Origin: Microbaculum marinisediminis
GTDB taxonomy: Bacteria > Pseudomonadota > Alphaproteobacteria > Rhizobiales > Tepidamorphaceae
Length of the DNA: 64,000 nucleotides
Assembly (NCBI RefSeq): GCF_025397915.1
Contig: NZ_JALIDZ010000003.1
Location: 535,002 to 599,001, forward strand
Direction: 5' to 3'
Position 1 is the first letter of the stretch; each line of letters starts with the position of its first letter. Shown piece by piece: positions 8,152 through 17,292 of the stretch. A model generated the notes under the pieces. The model had not been told where the DNA came from. It worked only from the letters and a program-made list of their open reading frames with translations, and did no database searches. A program made the translations under genes and the position numbers.

Positions 8152-8667
8152 ATGACCGCCCTGACCAAACCGATCGCCGAAATCCAGTACGAAGACCTTT
8201 CCCACCTCGAAATCGTCGAGGGCCTGCTCGACGAGGCGTTCGGGCCCGGCCGTTTCGCCAAGACCGCCTATCGGTTGCGCGAGGGAACGGTGCCGATACC
8301 CGAGCTGAGCTTCGTCGCGACGCTGAAGGGGCGGCCGATCGGCGCGGTCCGGCTGTCGCCGATCACCATCGGCGGCGCCGAGGCGCTGTTCCTCGGACCG
8401 CTGGTGGTCCATCCCGACCACAAGAACCAGGGCTACGGGCTGACGCTGATGAACCGTGCGCTACATGCCGCCAGGCAGCTCGGCCATCGGCTGGTCGTGC
8501 TGGTCGGCGATGCGCCCTACTACGCGCGGGCGGGCTTCAAGCCGATCCCGCCCGGCCGGGTGAGGCTGCCGGGGCCGGTGGACCCGAACAGGCTGTTGGC
8601 GTGCGAACTCGTCGAGGGATCGCTCGACGCGGTCAGCGGTATGGCGCGGCCGGCGCCTCGTCGCTGA
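8152..8667 (+). CDS. GNAT-family N-acetyltransferase
   Basis: Predicted acetyl-CoA-dependent N-acetyltransferase of 171 residues. The central fold has the acetyl-CoA-binding stretch LVVHPDHKNQGYGLTLM (a K-N-Q-G-Y-G variant of the Q/R-x-x-G-x-G/A motif), then helix and strand elements ending PYYARAGFKP, typical of the YhbS-like branch. The acceptor substrate cannot be read from sequence. It stands alone, transcribed toward the minus-strand vWA operon, with 21 bases between the stop codons. Confidence 0.88.
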   Translation: MTALTKPIAEIQYEDLSHLEIVEGLLDEAFGPGRFAKTAYRLREGTVPIPELSFVATLKGRPIGAVRLSPITIGGAEALFLGPLVVHPDHKNQGYGLTLMNRALHAARQLGHRLVVLVGDAPYYARAGFKPIPPGRVRLPGPVDPNRLLACELVEGSLDAVSGMARPAPRR

Positions 8668-8688
8668 AGCCGCGCGTTCCCGGACCCG

Positions 8689-10764
8689 TCACCGGCCCTC
8701 GCGGTACCAGGCGGCGGTGAGGGTGGCCAGCAGTAGGACGAGGCCGAGCAGCCCGGCAAGTAGCGGCAGCGCCCGGACGCCGCGCAGGATGGAGGCGTCG
8801 GTGGTCTTGAGACCTAGCCAGTCGCTGCCGTGCATGCGCGTGGCCGTGCGCATGGGCAGCACGCGCGGCACGGACAGCCGGTCCGCATCGGCGACGCGGA
8901 ACATGCCGCCGCCGGTTGCCTCGGCGATCGGGGCAAGGGCCCGTTCGGTCGAGAGGACGTCGGTGAACTCGCGCGGATTGTCGGGCCCGACATTGGCGAG
9001 CGTACGCAGGTCGCCCTGGCTGACGCGGTAGATGCCGAGGTCGGCGACCGGCGTCTTGCCGCGCCACAGGCCCGGCTCGATCTCCTCGAGCGTGAGTTCG
9101 ACGACGTCGCCGGCCGGGGTCTCGACGCGGGCGGGCTCGGCGGTGTCGGCCATGGTGCGGCGCTCGATGACCAGTTCGTCGCCGCGGCCCTGGGCGATCA
9201 GCGCCTCTTCCTCGAGATCGTTTTCCTTCATCAGCCAGTGGGCGAGGCGGCGCAGCAGCGGAACATAGGGACCGCCGCCCTCGAAGCCGCGCGCCCACAG
9301 CCAGGCGTGGTCGGACAGCATCAGCGCGACGCGGCCCTCGCCCTCGCGCTCGACGACGAGCAGCGGCTTGTCGTCGGGGCCGGTCATCAGCGTGGCGCCG
9401 CGCGAGACGTCGGAATCGATCAGCCGGAACCAGCGGCTCCAGTCCGGCGCCTCGGCGCCCTCCAGGAGATCGCGGGTGATCGGATGGCGGCGGCCGGCGT
9501 CCGACAGGTCGGCGCGATAGGGCGTCTCGGTGACGGTCCCCGTCGGCGCGGCCGGCAGGACGGGCGCGAGCGGGGTGCGGTAGATGCTGCCGTTGTCGGC
9601 GTATTCCGGGCCGGCGGCGACCAGGACGGCGCCGCCGTCTTCGACGTAGCGCGCGATGTTGTCGTAGTAGAGCACCGGCAGCACGCCGCGGCTCTGGTAG
9701 CGGTCGAAGATGATGAGGTCGAACTCGTCGATCTTGACCGAGAACAGTTCGCGCGTCGGGAAGGCGATCAGCGACAGTTGCGAGATCGGCGTGCCGTCCT
9801 GCTTCTCCGGCGGCCGCAGGATGGTGAAGTGGACGAGGTCGACCGCGGCGTCCGACTTCAGGATGTTGCGCCAGGTGCGCTCGCCCGCATGCGGCTCGCC
9901 GGAGACCAGCAGCACCCTGAGATTGTCGCGGATGCCCTCGACGGTGATCACCGCCCGGTTGTTGAGCGTGGTGAGCTCGCCGGGGGCTTCCTCGGCCTCG
10001 ATCTCGATGATGTTGCGGCCGCCATGGGCGATCTCGACGGGTACGGTGACGTTGTCGCCAAGCGTCACGTTCATGCCGGTGATTGGCTCGCCGTCGCGGG
10101 AGATGGTGACGCGGGCGCGCGGCGCGACCGGCCCGGTGTCTTCGCGCGGGCCGAGATCCTCCACGCGGAAGGTAATCTGCTGCTCCTGGCCGACGATGCC
10201 GAACCGCGGCGAGGAATGCACGACGAGGCGGCGGTCGCGCTCGCGGTCGTTGCCGGACAGCAGGACGTGCAGCGGCGCGTTGAAGCCGAGCTGCTCGGCG
10301 CGCTCTGGCACGTCGTGGACCTGACCGTCGGTGACCAGCACGGCGCCGGCGATGCGGTCGGAGGGCACGTCGGCGAGGCCGCGTTCGAGCGCGGTGAACA
10401 GCTCGGTGCCGTCGGCGCCGGTCGAGGTGACGTCGATCCAGCGTGCCTCCAGTCCGCGCAGCCGGCCGATCCGCGCCTCCAGCTCGGCGCGCGCCGCGTC
10501 GGTCTCGGCCGTGCGCTCGGCGAGCGTCTGGCTGGCGCTGCGGTCGACGACGACCGCGACGACGCCGGGCAGGACCTCGCGGTCCTCTTCCTTCAGCGAG
10601 GGATCCAGCAGCGCCAGGATGAACAGGGTCGCGGCGAGCGCGCGCAGCCAGGCGCCGGGCACGCGCTGGACCAGGCCGAGCAACGAGACGGCCGCGACGC
10701 CGACGGCCAGCACCGCGATCAGCCGCCAGTCGACGAGGGGGGCGAAGTCGACGCTCCAGGTCAT
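8689..10764 (-). CDS. Membrane protein with vWA-like domain and class I amidotransferase-like region
   Basis: Membrane protein of 691 residues, last gene of the MoxR operon. Two N-terminal transmembrane segments (about 14-30 and 42-56) are followed by a von Willebrand A-like domain with an intact metal-site motif D-x-S-x-S (VVDRSASQ) and a later TDG. A central beta-rich region follows, then a region resembling the glutamine-amidotransferase fold (DLIIFDRYQSRGV, GGAVLVAAGPEYA), and a C-terminal hydrophobic segment ending WYREGR. The large middle part probably lies in the periplasm. The gene starts three bases after the DUF4159 gene stops, so the two are probably co-translated. Function unknown; by family it should work with MoxR in protein maturation or envelope maintenance. 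Confidence 0.8.
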   Translation of the reverse strand: MTWSVDFAPLVDWRLIAVLAVGVAAVSLLGLVQRVPGAWLRALAATLFILALLDPSLKEEDREVLPGVVAVVVDRSASQTLAERTAETDAARAELEARIGRLRGLEARWIDVTSTGADGTELFTALERGLADVPSDRIAGAVLVTDGQVHDVPERAEQLGFNAPLHVLLSGNDRERDRRLVVHSSPRFGIVGQEQQITFRVEDLGPREDTGPVAPRARVTISRDGEPITGMNVTLGDNVTVPVEIAHGGRNIIEIEAEEAPGELTTLNNRAVITVEGIRDNLRVLLVSGEPHAGERTWRNILKSDAAVDLVHFTILRPPEKQDGTPISQLSLIAFPTRELFSVKIDEFDLIIFDRYQSRGVLPVLYYDNIARYVEDGGAVLVAAGPEYADNGSIYRTPLAPVLPAAPTGTVTETPYRADLSDAGRRHPITRDLLEGAEAPDWSRWFRLIDSDVSRGATLMTGPDDKPLLVVEREGEGRVALMLSDHAWLWARGFEGGGPYVPLLRRLAHWLMKENDLEEEALIAQGRGDELVIERRTMADTAEPARVETPAGDVVELTLEEIEPGLWRGKTPVADLGIYRVSQGDLRTLANVGPDNPREFTDVLSTERALAPIAEATGGGMFRVADADRLSVPRVLPMRTATRMHGSDWLGLKTTDASILRGVRALPLLAGLLGLVLLLATLTAAWYREGR

Positions 10765-10767
10765 CGC

Positions 10768-13590
10768 CTACTGCCCCAGCCGTTCGAGAAGCGCCGGCAC
10801 GTGCACCTGGTCGGCCTTGTAGTTGCCGGTCAGGGTGTACATGACGATGTTGACGCCGGAGCGATAGGCCATCTCGCGCTGCAGGTCGCCGCCGGGCGCG
10901 ACGGGATAGAGCGGACGGTTGTCGTCGCCGACCGCCCACGCCCCGGCCAGATCGTTGGAGGTGATGATGATCGCCGAGACGCCGTCGGCGTTGCGGGCGG
11001 GCCGCGCGGCCTCGTTCGGGTCGCGCAGGGCCGCCTCCACCCACAGCGGGCCGCCGTCCCAGCGGCCGGGGAAATCCTGCAGCAGATAGAACGCCTTGGT
11101 CAGCACGTGATCGCCGGGAACCGGCTCCAGTTCGGGGATGTCGAGCCCGCGCAGCAGGGTGCGCAGCCGCAGCATGCCGGGGCCGGCGACGGCGCCGTCG
11201 AGGCCGGGCCGGGCCTCGAGCTGGTCGCGGGTGTCGAACAGGATGGTGCCGCCCTGCTTCATGTAGGCGTCGATCTTGGCGAGCACGTTGGGTGCGGGCG
11301 GCTCGGCCTGCGGATCGATCGGCCAGTAGAGCAGCGGGAAGAAGGCGAGTTCGTCGCCGGCGATGTCGACGCCGATCGGCGGGGCGGGTTCCAGCGCGGT
11401 GCGGTCGGCGAGGACACGGGACAGCCCCTCGAGGCCGGCGCGGCTGGTCTCGTCGATCTCGCGATTGCCGGTCCGCACATAGGCGAGATGCGTTCTCAGC
11501 GTCGCCTCGAGGGCGAGCCTGTCGGCGTCGTTCAGTCCGTCTCCGGACGATTGCGCGGCGGCCGGATCGGCGTGCGGCGCCATGATGGCGAAGGCCAGCA
11601 TCGCGCCCGTGGCCGCGCCGCGCATGGATCCGACCCGCAGCCGGCGTCCGCTCAGCAGCAGGACGGCGATGCCGTCGGCGATCAGCAGGATGACGGCGGC
11701 GACCAGAAGCCAGGGACCGATCGAGCGCGGCTCCGAGGCCGGGTAGGTCTCGACGGTCAGGCCGCCGGCATCGAGCGCGGCGAAGGTGGTGGCTGCATCG
11801 ATCACATTGAGGGCGCGGAACGCGTCGGGCTCGCCGTAGAGGCCGGGCGGGTGTATCGCGCTCGGCCTCGTCGTGGCGAAATCGGCGGTGGCGACGGGCT
11901 CGGCGCGCGGCGGCGGGCTGCCGAGGACGCCGGTGGCGTCGAGCGAACGCAGCGGCCGCAGGATGCCGCCGGGGACGCCGCGGGCCGCGGCCGAGGCGTC
12001 CTCGGGCGCGCCTGACAGATCGACGATCCGGCGCAGCATCTCCACGAAGACGCCCGAAAGCGGCAGGTTTGACCAGGCCGCGTCGGCGGTGACGTGGAAC
12101 AACACGATCCAGCCGTCGCCGCGCCGGGCGGCGGTCACCAGCGGGGTGCCGTCGGCGAGGCTGGCCCATGTCTTCTCGACGAGGTCGATCGACGGCTCGG
12201 CAAGCACCTGGCGGGTGACGCGGACGTCGGGCGGTACCTCGAGGCCGGCGAAGGGGGTGTCTTCGGAAAATTCGGCGAGCGGCTGCGGCTCGCTCCAGGA
12301 CAGGGTCCCGCCGAGCGAGCGGTCGCCGCTGCGCAATTCCACCGGCACGAAGGTGTCGTCCTCGGCGCCGGCAAGGCGCGGGCCGGCGAAGCGCACCAGC
12401 ACGCCGCCATTGTCGACCCACTGGCTCAGCTCGTCCTGGGTGTCGCCGACCAGCGTGCCGATATCGGCAAGCACCAGCGCGGACACGCGCTGGTCGAGAA
12501 GCTGCTCGATGGCGACGGCGAGGTTCGGGTCGGGACTTTCGCGCAGGTCGGCGAAGGGGGTGAGCGCCCGCGTGATGTAGTAGAGAGGCGACAGGAGCGG
12601 CTGCGCCCGCTCCCGCGTCTCGCCGGAGACCAGCCCGATCACGCGGCGGCGCCAGCGGTCGTCGAGGAGCTGGACGCCGCCGGCGGTCTCCTCCTCGCCG
12701 ATCTCGAGCCGGGCGATGTCGTTGCGAAGCTCGACGGGCAGGTCGACGATCGCCTCGGCGCGCGCCGCGTCGCCCTCGAAGGCGTAGGGGGTCTCGGCGA
12801 TCACGCGCCCCTTGAGGTCGCGGGCGCGGATGGTGCCGGCCGATCCGCTTTGCGTCGCGGCGCGCAGGATGCCGACATGCAGGCCACCGGTCTCGTTGAG
12901 GGCGGGGGACAGCGCCAGCGGCAGGTCGCCGGCGGCGGGCGTCGCCACCTCGACCGTTTCGGCGCCCGCGCTTTCCAGGGCCGCGGCGAAATCGGCGCCG
13001 TCGGCATAGGCGATGCCGTCGGACAGCCAGACGATCTCGCCGATGCCGTAGCGGGTGACGGCATCGGCGACCAGGGGGGCGAGCGCGGCGCGGTCGGGTT
13101 CGTGCGGGGCGACGGAGAGGCCCGCGAGCTTCTCGCGCGCGGCGGCGGCGTCGCCCGGTTCGCCGAGAACGGTGTCCGTCGCCGTGGCGGCGAGCATGGC
13201 CGGGCGCCCGGCGCGTCCGGCCTCGGCGAGGATCTCGTCGGCGGTCGCGGATACGCGTTGCCAGTTCGGCGCCGCGCCCCAGCCGTTGTCGACGACGACC
13301 AGGATCGTGCCGTCGCCGCCGGCCGTCACCGCCTGCGGATTGAGGATGGGCCGGGCCATGGCGATGATCACCAGCGCGGCGAGCAGCATCCTGAGCAGAA
13401 CCAGCCACCACGGGCTCTTCGACCGCGTCTCTTCGCGCTGGTCGATCTCTAGCAGGATGCGCGTCGGCGGGAAGGCGACGCGGAGCGGGCGCGGCGGCGT
13501 GAACCGCAACAGCCACCAGATCGCCGGCAGCAGCACCAGCGCGGCCAGAAGCCACGGCTGCGCGAAGGCGATGGGCAGGCCGGCGATCAT
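10768..13590 (-). CDS. BatA-N-terminal and DUF4159 membrane protein
   Basis: Membrane protein of 940 residues. The N-terminus has the BatA/aerotolerance-type double hydrophobic hairpin (PWLLAALVLLPAIWWLL, then WWLVLLRMLLAALVIIAMA). A vWA-like domain follows whose metal-site motif is degenerate (VVDNGWG in place of D-x-S-x-S). A further transmembrane pair lies near residues 625-645, and a C-terminal DUF4159 domain occupies about 700-935. Its start overlaps the DUF58 stop by four bases (ATGA). With MoxR and DUF58 it makes a MoxR-vWA module; such modules act as chaperone-like systems for metal-protein or envelope assembly in other bacteria. No client is evident here. Confidence 0.85.
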   Translation of the reverse strand: MIAGLPIAFAQPWLLAALVLLPAIWWLLRFTPPRPLRVAFPPTRILLEIDQREETRSKSPWWLVLLRMLLAALVIIAMARPILNPQAVTAGGDGTILVVVDNGWGAAPNWQRVSATADEILAEAGRAGRPAMLAATATDTVLGEPGDAAAAREKLAGLSVAPHEPDRAALAPLVADAVTRYGIGEIVWLSDGIAYADGADFAAALESAGAETVEVATPAAGDLPLALSPALNETGGLHVGILRAATQSGSAGTIRARDLKGRVIAETPYAFEGDAARAEAIVDLPVELRNDIARLEIGEEETAGGVQLLDDRWRRRVIGLVSGETRERAQPLLSPLYYITRALTPFADLRESPDPNLAVAIEQLLDQRVSALVLADIGTLVGDTQDELSQWVDNGGVLVRFAGPRLAGAEDDTFVPVELRSGDRSLGGTLSWSEPQPLAEFSEDTPFAGLEVPPDVRVTRQVLAEPSIDLVEKTWASLADGTPLVTAARRGDGWIVLFHVTADAAWSNLPLSGVFVEMLRRIVDLSGAPEDASAAARGVPGGILRPLRSLDATGVLGSPPPRAEPVATADFATTRPSAIHPPGLYGEPDAFRALNVIDAATTFAALDAGGLTVETYPASEPRSIGPWLLVAAVILLIADGIAVLLLSGRRLRVGSMRGAATGAMLAFAIMAPHADPAAAQSSGDGLNDADRLALEATLRTHLAYVRTGNREIDETSRAGLEGLSRVLADRTALEPAPPIGVDIAGDELAFFPLLYWPIDPQAEPPAPNVLAKIDAYMKQGGTILFDTRDQLEARPGLDGAVAGPGMLRLRTLLRGLDIPELEPVPGDHVLTKAFYLLQDFPGRWDGGPLWVEAALRDPNEAARPARNADGVSAIIITSNDLAGAWAVGDDNRPLYPVAPGGDLQREMAYRSGVNIVMYTLTGNYKADQVHVPALLERLGQ

Positions 13591-14534
13591 GCGCCCGTTC
13601 CCGTGGCGACGCCGCGGGCGAAGGTGCGCGGATCGTTGCCGCCGGACAGGCGGGCGTGCAGGGCCAGCACAGGCTCCTGCGCCGGACGGTCGGTGTGGTG
13701 CACGAGCTGGCTCCAGCCGATGCGCCCGGCGACGGCCTTCAGCCGGTCCCGACGCTGGGCCATGCGGGCGCGATAGGCCTCACGCACCGTCTCCGCGCGC
13801 CCGGCGACGTAGCGCAAGCCCAGCGTGGGATCGTGGAACTCGGTGCGGCCGGTGAACGGGAAGGCCTCCTCGACCGGATCGAGGATCTGCGCCAGATGGC
13901 CGTGCACCTTGCGCCCGGCGATGGCGGCCAGCGCCGACTCGATGTCGCCGAGCGGCTCGAGGAAGTCGCCGATGGCGATCAGCTCGGAGAAGGGGCCGTA
14001 GGGCGCGTCCGTTGGCATGGCGTCGTCGGTCAGCGGCTCGCGCGCGATGGCGACGGCGGCGCGCTCGACGGCATGGCGCTGCGCCGTCGGGCGCAGCAGG
14101 CCGACGAGACCGACGCGCTCGCCGCCGCGGATCAGCAGATCGATCAGCGCCAGCGCCATCACCACCGCGCGGTCGATCTTGCGGCACTGGCCCAGCGACG
14201 AGCCGAAATACATGGACGGTGAGCGGTCGAGCCAGATCCACACCGTGTGCGCGGCTTCCCACTCCTTCTCGCGGACATAGAGATGGTCGTCGCGGGCCGA
14301 GCGGCGCCAGTCGACGCGCTTGGCCGGCTCACCGGACTGGAAATGCCGGAACTGCCAGAACGTCTCGCCTGGCCCGGCGCGACGGCGGCCGTGGATGCCG
14401 TGGGCGACCGTGTTGGAGACGAAGCGGGCCTGCAGCAGCAGTTCGGGCATGCGCGCGGACAGCGCCGCGGCCTCCCGGCCGAGATCGGTCGGGGCGGGGG
14501 GCGTCAGGTCCAGTTCGGGCCGGGCGACGGCCAA
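13587..14534 (-). CDS. DUF58 domain protein
   Basis: DUF58/vWA-like protein of 315 residues, the usual partner of MoxR ATPases. The conserved DUF58 stretches are visible: the N-terminal R-x-G-x-G-type region (HGRRRAGPGETFWQFR), GEPAKRVDWRRSARDDHLYVRE (18 residues of this are diagnostic) and the metal-site motif LDRSPSM. It lacks transmembrane segments, so it is probably cytoplasmic or peripheral. It starts six bases after the MoxR stop codon and overlaps the DUF4159 gene by four bases, so the operon is tightly coupled. Confidence 0.9.
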   Translation of the reverse strand: MAVARPELDLTPPAPTDLGREAAALSARMPELLLQARFVSNTVAHGIHGRRRAGPGETFWQFRHFQSGEPAKRVDWRRSARDDHLYVREKEWEAAHTVWIWLDRSPSMYFGSSLGQCRKIDRAVVMALALIDLLIRGGERVGLVGLLRPTAQRHAVERAAVAIAREPLTDDAMPTDAPYGPFSELIAIGDFLEPLGDIESALAAIAGRKVHGHLAQILDPVEEAFPFTGRTEFHDPTLGLRYVAGRAETVREAYRARMAQRRDRLKAVAGRIGWSQLVHHTDRPAQEPVLALHARLSGGNDPRTFARGVATGTGA

Positions 14535-14540
14535 GGCGGA

Positions 14541-15557
14541 TTACCCGAGTTGCTCGATGAAACGGTCAATGACGGAGCCGACGTCGACCCCGTCCGCGCG
14601 GGCGGCGAAGGTGATCGCCATGCGGTGCTGCAGCACCGGTCTGGCCAGCGCCACCACATCGTCGATCGACGGCGCCAGGCGGCCCTGCACCAGGGCGCGG
14701 GCGCGCACCGTCAGCATGAGGGCCTGACTGGCGCGCGGGCCGGGGCCCCAGGCGATGCGGGCGTCGACCTCGGCATCGCCTTCGCCGGGGCGGGCGGCGC
14801 GGACGAGGGAGAGGATCGCCTCGACGACCGACTCGCCGACCGGCATGCGGCGGACGAGCCGCTGGGCGGCCATCAGTTCGTCGGCATCCATGACGCGCTG
14901 GACGGCGGCGTCCGAGTCGCCGGTCGTCTCGAACAGCATGCGCCGTTCCGACTCGATGTCCGGATAGCCGACGTCGACCTGCATCAGGAAGCGGTCGAGC
15001 TGGGCTTCCGGCAACGGATAGGTGCCTTCCTGCTCGAGCGGGTTCTGGGTGGCGAGCACGTGGAAGGGGCGCGGCATGTCGTGGCGCACGCCGGCGACGG
15101 TGACGTGGTGTTCCTGCATCGCCTGCAGCAGGGCGGACTGCGTGCGCGGGCTGGCGCGGTTGATCTCGTCGGCCATCAGGAGCTGCGAGAAGATCGGGCC
15201 GCGGATGAAGCGGAAGGACCTGCCGCCGCCCGGCGCTTCCTCGAGCACTTCGGCGCCGAGAATGTCGGAGGGCATCAGGTCCGGCGTGAACTGGATGCGG
15301 CGGGCGTCGAGGCCCAGGACGACGCCCATCGTATCGACGAGCTTCGTCTTGGCGAGACCCGGGACCCCGACCAGAAGGGCGTGGCCTCCGGCCAGAACCG
15401 TGACAAGGGACTTTTCGACCACGTCTTCCTGTCCGAAGATTACCGTGCCGATGGCGTCGCGCACCGCTTTCAGGCGGGCGGCGGTCGCATCGGCCGAGGC
15501 GACGATGTCGTCCGTGGTCCGGGTGTCGGTCTGGGAGGTCTGATTGATCGCGCTCAT
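14541..15557 (-). CDS. MoxR-family AAA+ ATPase
   Basis: AAA+ ATPase of 338 residues, first gene of the operon. The Walker A stretch is LLVGVPGLAKTKL, a known MoxR variant that keeps the GK-T core as AKTK. Walker B is LLMADEINRASPR, and the sensor region includes TQNPLEQEGTYPLPEAQLDRF. MoxR proteins remodel or chaperone partner proteins, commonly vWA-domain proteins, which are encoded just downstream. I chose the ATG at 15557 (MSAINQTSQ); an in-frame TTG at 15578 adds seven residues. No clear ribosome-binding site precedes either. Confidence 0.93.
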   Translation of the reverse strand: MSAINQTSQTDTRTTDDIVASADATAARLKAVRDAIGTVIFGQEDVVEKSLVTVLAGGHALLVGVPGLAKTKLVDTMGVVLGLDARRIQFTPDLMPSDILGAEVLEEAPGGGRSFRFIRGPIFSQLLMADEINRASPRTQSALLQAMQEHHVTVAGVRHDMPRPFHVLATQNPLEQEGTYPLPEAQLDRFLMQVDVGYPDIESERRMLFETTGDSDAAVQRVMDADELMAAQRLVRRMPVGESVVEAILSLVRAARPGEGDAEVDARIAWGPGPRASQALMLTVRARALVQGRLAPSIDDVVALARPVLQHRMAITFAARADGVDVGSVIDRFIEQLG

Positions 15558-15713
15558 AGCTTTGACTATATGATCCAACGGAGGCGTGCGGGAAGTGGAG
15601 CTTGCTCACAGCAGCGTGAATTGCCGAGACAGGGCGGTCGCCTTCGGCCGCTACCCTATCAGATGTTCGGGCCGCCTTCCGGTTCGATCAGGCCCGGCGA
15701 GATGGGCGGAACT

Positions 15714-16337
15714 ATGACCTCCCCGAAACGATCTGCCGAGTTTACGGACCCATCCGCCGGCGGCGGCCTCGCCGGTCTGGAACGGATCGCGCGCGAGGCC
15801 GGGGGCAAGGGGATCCCGCCTGTCGAGAGATGGGAGCCGGATTTCTGCGGTGATCTCGACATCCGCATCGCGGCGGACGGCACCTGGTACTACCTGGGCT
15901 CGCCGATCGGGCGTAAGCCCCTGGTCCGTCTGTTTTCTTCGGTCCTGCGCAAGGACGCGGACGGGCGCACCTACCTTGTTACCCCGGTGGAAAAGATCGG
16001 CATCAGCGTCGATGATGCACCCTTCCTGGCCGTCGAGATGGCGGTGGAGGGCGCGGGGCGGGATCAACGCATCGGGTTTCGCACCAATGTCGACGATTTC
16101 GTCGGGGTCGACGGCGACCACCCGTTGCGGTTCGAGACCGAGGCGGGGTCCGGCGGCCTCAAGCCCTATGTGCTGGTACGCGGCCGGCTGGAGGCTTTGG
16201 TGGTACGCTCGGTCTTCTACGACCTGGTTGCCCTGGGCGAGGAGCAGACTGTGGATGGAACTGTCATGTTCGGCGTCTGGAGCCAGGGAACCTTCTTTCC
16301 CATGGCGCCCGCCGATTCGTTAGTCGGTTTGAAATGA
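15714..16337 (+). CDS. DUF1285 domain protein
   Basis: Conserved protein of 207 residues of the DUF1285 family. The conserved core is visible (PPVERWEPDFCGDLDIRI, WYYLGSPIGRKPLVRLFSSVL, YLVTPVEK), followed by a beta-rich second half. Function unknown; members are soluble proteins often found with nucleotide-related genes. The start is the ATG at 15714 behind GGGCGGA; an ATG at 15702 is also possible. The stop codon overlaps the start of the downstream Nudix gene (ATGA), so this is the first gene of a four-gene overlapping operon ending with the CCA-adding enzyme. Confidence 0.9.
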   Translation: MTSPKRSAEFTDPSAGGGLAGLERIAREAGGKGIPPVERWEPDFCGDLDIRIAADGTWYYLGSPIGRKPLVRLFSSVLRKDADGRTYLVTPVEKIGISVDDAPFLAVEMAVEGAGRDQRIGFRTNVDDFVGVDGDHPLRFETEAGSGGLKPYVLVRGRLEALVVRSVFYDLVALGEEQTVDGTVMFGVWSQGTFFPMAPADSLVGLK

Positions 16338-17029
16338 GCGACGTCGACGACGATATCGCCGAGGCGCATGTCCATTCGGCGCCGGCGCTGTTCGCCCCCG
16401 ACGCGTTCAGGGGGCTTGCGCGGCACAGGCTGCTGAAAGCGCCGCCGGCGGGCGACCTGAATGCGGACCTGCCCCCGGATGTCGGCGATCACGATCTCAA
16501 TGCCGGGCAACCGATGACGTCGTTCCACGACGGTCCGCCCCGGCGCGCGGCCGTTCTGGTGCCCGTCATCGGGCACGAATCCGGTGCGACCGTGCTCCTG
16601 ACCCGGCGCACCGAGCATCTGGCCGCGCATGCCGGGCAGGTGGCCTTTCCCGGCGGCAAGATCGAGGGCACCGACGCGACGCCGCTGGCGGCGGCGCTAC
16701 GCGAAACCGAGGAGGAAATCGGGATTCCCGCCGAGAAGATCGATCCGCTCGGCTATCTCGATCTGTACCAGACCGGAACCGGCTTTCGCATCGTTCCCGT
16801 CGTCGCCACGGTCGCGCCGGGATACCGGCTCAGGATCGACGAGAACGAGGTGGCGGACGTGTTCGAGGTGCCGCTCGCCTTCCTGATGACGCCCGACAAC
16901 CACAAACGCGACAGCCGGGTCTTCAAGGGGCTGGAGCGGCATTTCTACGCCATGCCCTATCGCGACAATTACATCTGGGGCGCGACGGCGGGCATTATTC
17001 GCAACCTTTACAATCGGATCTATCGCTGA
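16334..17029 (+). CDS. CoA pyrophosphatase (Nudix, NUDT7/8-like)
   Basis: Nudix hydrolase of 231 residues predicted to cleave coenzyme A or its derivatives. The Nudix box is intact (GGKIEG, then ALRETEEEIGI). It is preceded by the CoA-specific motif region (LLTRRTEHLAAHAGQVAFPG), which separates this group from other Nudix enzymes. Overlapping ATGA junctions on the 5' side and an overlapping stop/start on the 3' side couple it to DUF1285 and DUF6111. The association with the CCA enzyme is conserved in this bacterial group as I know it. Substrate is inferred from the family. Confidence 0.93.
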   Translation: MSDVDDDIAEAHVHSAPALFAPDAFRGLARHRLLKAPPAGDLNADLPPDVGDHDLNAGQPMTSFHDGPPRRAAVLVPVIGHESGATVLLTRRTEHLAAHAGQVAFPGGKIEGTDATPLAAALRETEEEIGIPAEKIDPLGYLDLYQTGTGFRIVPVVATVAPGYRLRIDENEVADVFEVPLAFLMTPDNHKRDSRVFKGLERHFYAMPYRDNYIWGATAGIIRNLYNRIYR

Positions 17030-17292
17030 TGTTCCGCGTCATTGCCCTCGAACTGCTCCTGCTGCTGCTGCCGTTCATCGGCTACGCGTTCTATCTGTAT
17101 TTCTCGCGGATCGATCCGACCAAGCGCGAATCCTGGATCAACAGTCCGATGTACTGGCTGACGATCGGCGGGCTGTTGCTGATGATTGCGGGATTCATCC
17201 TGACGGCGACGTTCTCCGGTGCGCCGACCGACGCCACCTACACGCCGGCGCAGATGCGCGACGGAAAGATCGAGCCGGGACACCTGGATTGA
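17029..17292 (+). CDS. DUF6111-like small membrane protein
   Basis: Protein of 87 residues with two transmembrane segments (about 4-25 and 43-63) separated by a short charged loop (SRIDPTKRESW). The C-terminal tail is soluble and acidic. It overlaps the Nudix stop by one base and the CCA enzyme start by four. I recognise it as the small DUF6111-type protein found between these two genes in related alphaproteobacteria. No function is known. Confidence 0.82.
   Translation: MFRVIALELLLLLLPFIGYAFYLYFSRIDPTKRESWINSPMYWLTIGGLLLMIAGFILTATFSGAPTDATYTPAQMRDGKIEPGHLD

Noticed and set aside
8830..12015. Long plus-strand open frame (1061 codons) opposite the vWA operon
   Set aside because: Antisense shadow of the operon; repetitive Gly/Ala/Arg/Asp composition and no motifs.
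8633..13555. Very long open frame (1640 codons) on the minus strand across the vWA operon
   Set aside because: It is a shadow of the two real membrane-protein genes read in another frame: Arg/Pro/Ala-rich with no domains, as expected in GC-rich DNA.
14247..15713. Plus-strand extension of the DUF1285 frame across the MoxR operon
   Set aside because: It covers MoxR and DUF58 in antisense. The DUF1285 domain starts near the ATG at 15714, which has a ribosome-binding-like stretch.
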